A stretch of 64,000 nt of DNA from Mucilaginibacter daejeonensis (GTDB lineage: Bacteria; Bacteroidota; Bacteroidia; Sphingobacteriales; Sphingobacteriaceae): NCBI RefSeq assembly GCF_020783335.1, contig NZ_CP086068.1, positions 1,984,001-2,048,000 on the forward strand, given 5' to 3'. Shown one piece after another: positions 62,626 to 64,000 of the stretch (position 1 is the stretch's first letter; each line of letters opens with the position of its first letter). Made by a program: the position numbers and the translations under genes. The notes beneath the pieces were generated by a model. The model was given only the letters and a program-made list of their open reading frames with translations, did not search any database and was not told where the DNA came from.

Positions 62626-64000
62626 TGCAGCTCCAAACTTATTACCAGCATATCCAGGCCGCCATTACGACTGAACTTCAAAATGCGCATCAGCAAGTCC
62701 GCATTGCCGTGGCCTGGTTTACCAACAAACAATTAATGGAGGAGCTACTAACGTTGTTAAATTAAGGGCCGCCAGGTTGAGGTCGCTATCTTAAATGATC
62801 AATTAAATTTCCGTAAAAGCGGTATCGATTACCAGCACTTTATTAATAGTGGCGGCAAACTTTATATTTCATATCAAGGCCAAAGACTGCATCACAAATG
62901 CTGTCTAATCGACCAGCAAACCGTATTAACCGGCTCCTATAACTGGACCTATTACGCGGAACATCATAACCTGGAAAACCTGCTGATCGTCCGTGATCCA
63001 ACAACTTTTGGCAATTATCAGCGAATATTTGAACAAGTACTAAGGATGGCGGAGCCCATCGAACATCTTTCCAATTTTCATGCCTTTCACCAACCAATAG
63101 CAAACTTACTAACTCTTGAATACGATACCGGCGACCAAGCCCAGCAACTGGTAGAAGAACTATCTAAACTTAGCCCGGAAGCTGCCTTAATACAGTTGGA
63201 AGAGATCGGAAACACGCCCCCTAACCTCATCCGCCTGGTCATCGACAAACAACCGGAACCCGTGCGGCAACTGATCAAGAACCGGCAAGAAGCCATGAAG
63301 GGCCTATTAGAACGTTATTATAACTGGTCCTTAGAAGAATTACAGCAGCATCGGCTTACGCTGAATAAAGACTTACTGCTTCAAAATACCGAAATTCGCT
63401 GGACGCCCGAGAAGATCGTCTTGCTTGATTTCAGTGCCGTACAATTGCAACTACTCTATCAAAAGGGGCGATTTGATAACTTATCCAGGTTATTATTTGA
63501 ATTAGAAGATGAAATCAGTTGGAATGACCTCTGTCAGAACTATCATATCAGCTGGACGGAAAATTTGCTTGATAAATACGCTGAACGTATCGCTTGGAAT
63601 TGGGTGGTTCATCGTACTGCTTTTAACTTTGAAAAGCAACATATCCAAAAATATCAAAAGTGGTTCGATCGTTGGCATAGTATATCCTCCTGTCATAATG
63701 TTAATTGGTCCATTGAATTAATACGTAGCTTTGAAAACTTTTGGAGTTGGTATAATCTCTCTATTAATCCGAGCTTACCTTGGACGACCGAGCTATTTGA
63801 AACTTTTGAAGCTCGCTGGGATTATCACTTTCTGTCGAAGAACAATAGCTTTTGTTGGAGCAATGACATCATTGACCGTCACATCAACCGTTGGAGCTGG
63901 TCTTCGCTGGCTGAAAACACCGGCATCAACTGGAATCAGCAATTAATAGAAAAATATGTTCAAAAATGGGATCGTTTTAAATTATTCCGTAACGCCGGTA
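62626..64000 (+). pseudogene. Phospholipase-D-like repeat protein with two frameshifts (3' end off the window)
   Basis: Reading from ATG 62626 (MQLQT), the frame shifts at about 62640 to continue YYQHIQAAITTELQNAHQQV, then shifts back at about 62760 (AAATTAAG) to IKGRQVEVAILNDQLNF and stays open to the end of the window. The PLD active site HHKCCLID...GSYNW (codons at 62893-62947) is intact. The C-terminal half is a tandem repeat, roughly W..ELI..F...W.W..LS.N..I.W with period near 25 residues (63520-63990). The two shifts compensate each other: one lost base, one gained. Sequencing error, decay or recoding are all possible. Confidence 0.7.

Overview
The window reads as a Bacteroidota chromosome, most likely Sphingobacteriaceae (Mucilaginibacter/Pedobacter type). 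The evidence is SusC/SusD pairs, many lipoproteins with short lipoboxes, GH29/GH95/GH97 glycosidases, LytS/LytTR and NarL-type regulators, an ABC permease fused to an M1 peptidase, and very weak Shine-Dalgarno sequences. The species assignment is inference from gene content; no rRNA or complete tRNA is present.

Positions 1-26,100 are ordinary, moderately GC-rich chromosome devoted to glycan use. A SusD lipoprotein (cut by the left edge), two fasciclin-domain lipoproteins, a SusC receptor and a second SusD form one + strand block ending at a strong terminator (9931-9962). Two tandem DUF421 membrane proteins follow, then a RadD-like helicase with a DUF3891 protein on the - strand. Next comes a + strand run of exported enzymes: GH30, GH43, GH29, GH97, an M1 aminopeptidase and GH95. 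Two alpha-L-fucosidase families plus GH30 and GH43 suggest a fucosylated plant galactan, arabinogalactan or hemicellulose side chain as food.

Positions 26,100-38,700 hold regulation and envelope genes: a NarL-type two-component pair, three small exported proteins, an ABC exporter (ATPase plus permease/M1 fusion), a DUF2975/XRE pair, a TlpA-like thioredoxin, and a LytS/LytTR pair.

At 38,769-38,840 a terminator sits beside a 20-base stretch that reads, on the - strand, like the 3' end of a tRNA ending in CCA. To its right the DNA becomes AT-rich and accessory. This looks like one attachment-site end of an integrated island that continues beyond the right edge of the window.

The island (about 38.8-64.0 kb) is a defence island. 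In order it carries: (i) a long prokaryotic Argonaute with a degenerate PIWI active site, overlapping a two-helix membrane protein and followed by a small beta-flower-like protein; (ii) a divergent PD-(D/E)XK nuclease; (iii) a mobilization module (HTH protein, oriT-like inverted repeat, MobC, relaxase, and an overlapping membrane-protein gene inside the relaxase gene); (iv) an XRE regulator with operator repeats and a HEPN protein; (v) relics of a potassium-channel-like gene whose two halves lie on opposite strands; (vi) a Septu-like operon of an HNH-ATPase fusion plus a second HNH protein; (vii) a two-gene GIY-YIG/helicase/Eco57I-type methyltransferase restriction system; (viii) an McrBC-type pair with an EVE-like insertion in McrB; (ix) a phospholipase-D-like repeat protein carrying two compensating frameshifts and running off the right end.

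The best candidates for under-described biology are the Argonaute/membrane/beta-flower cluster, the doubled-HNH Septu-like operon in which the ATPase-fused HNH has lost its catalytic His, and the split-and-inverted channel gene.
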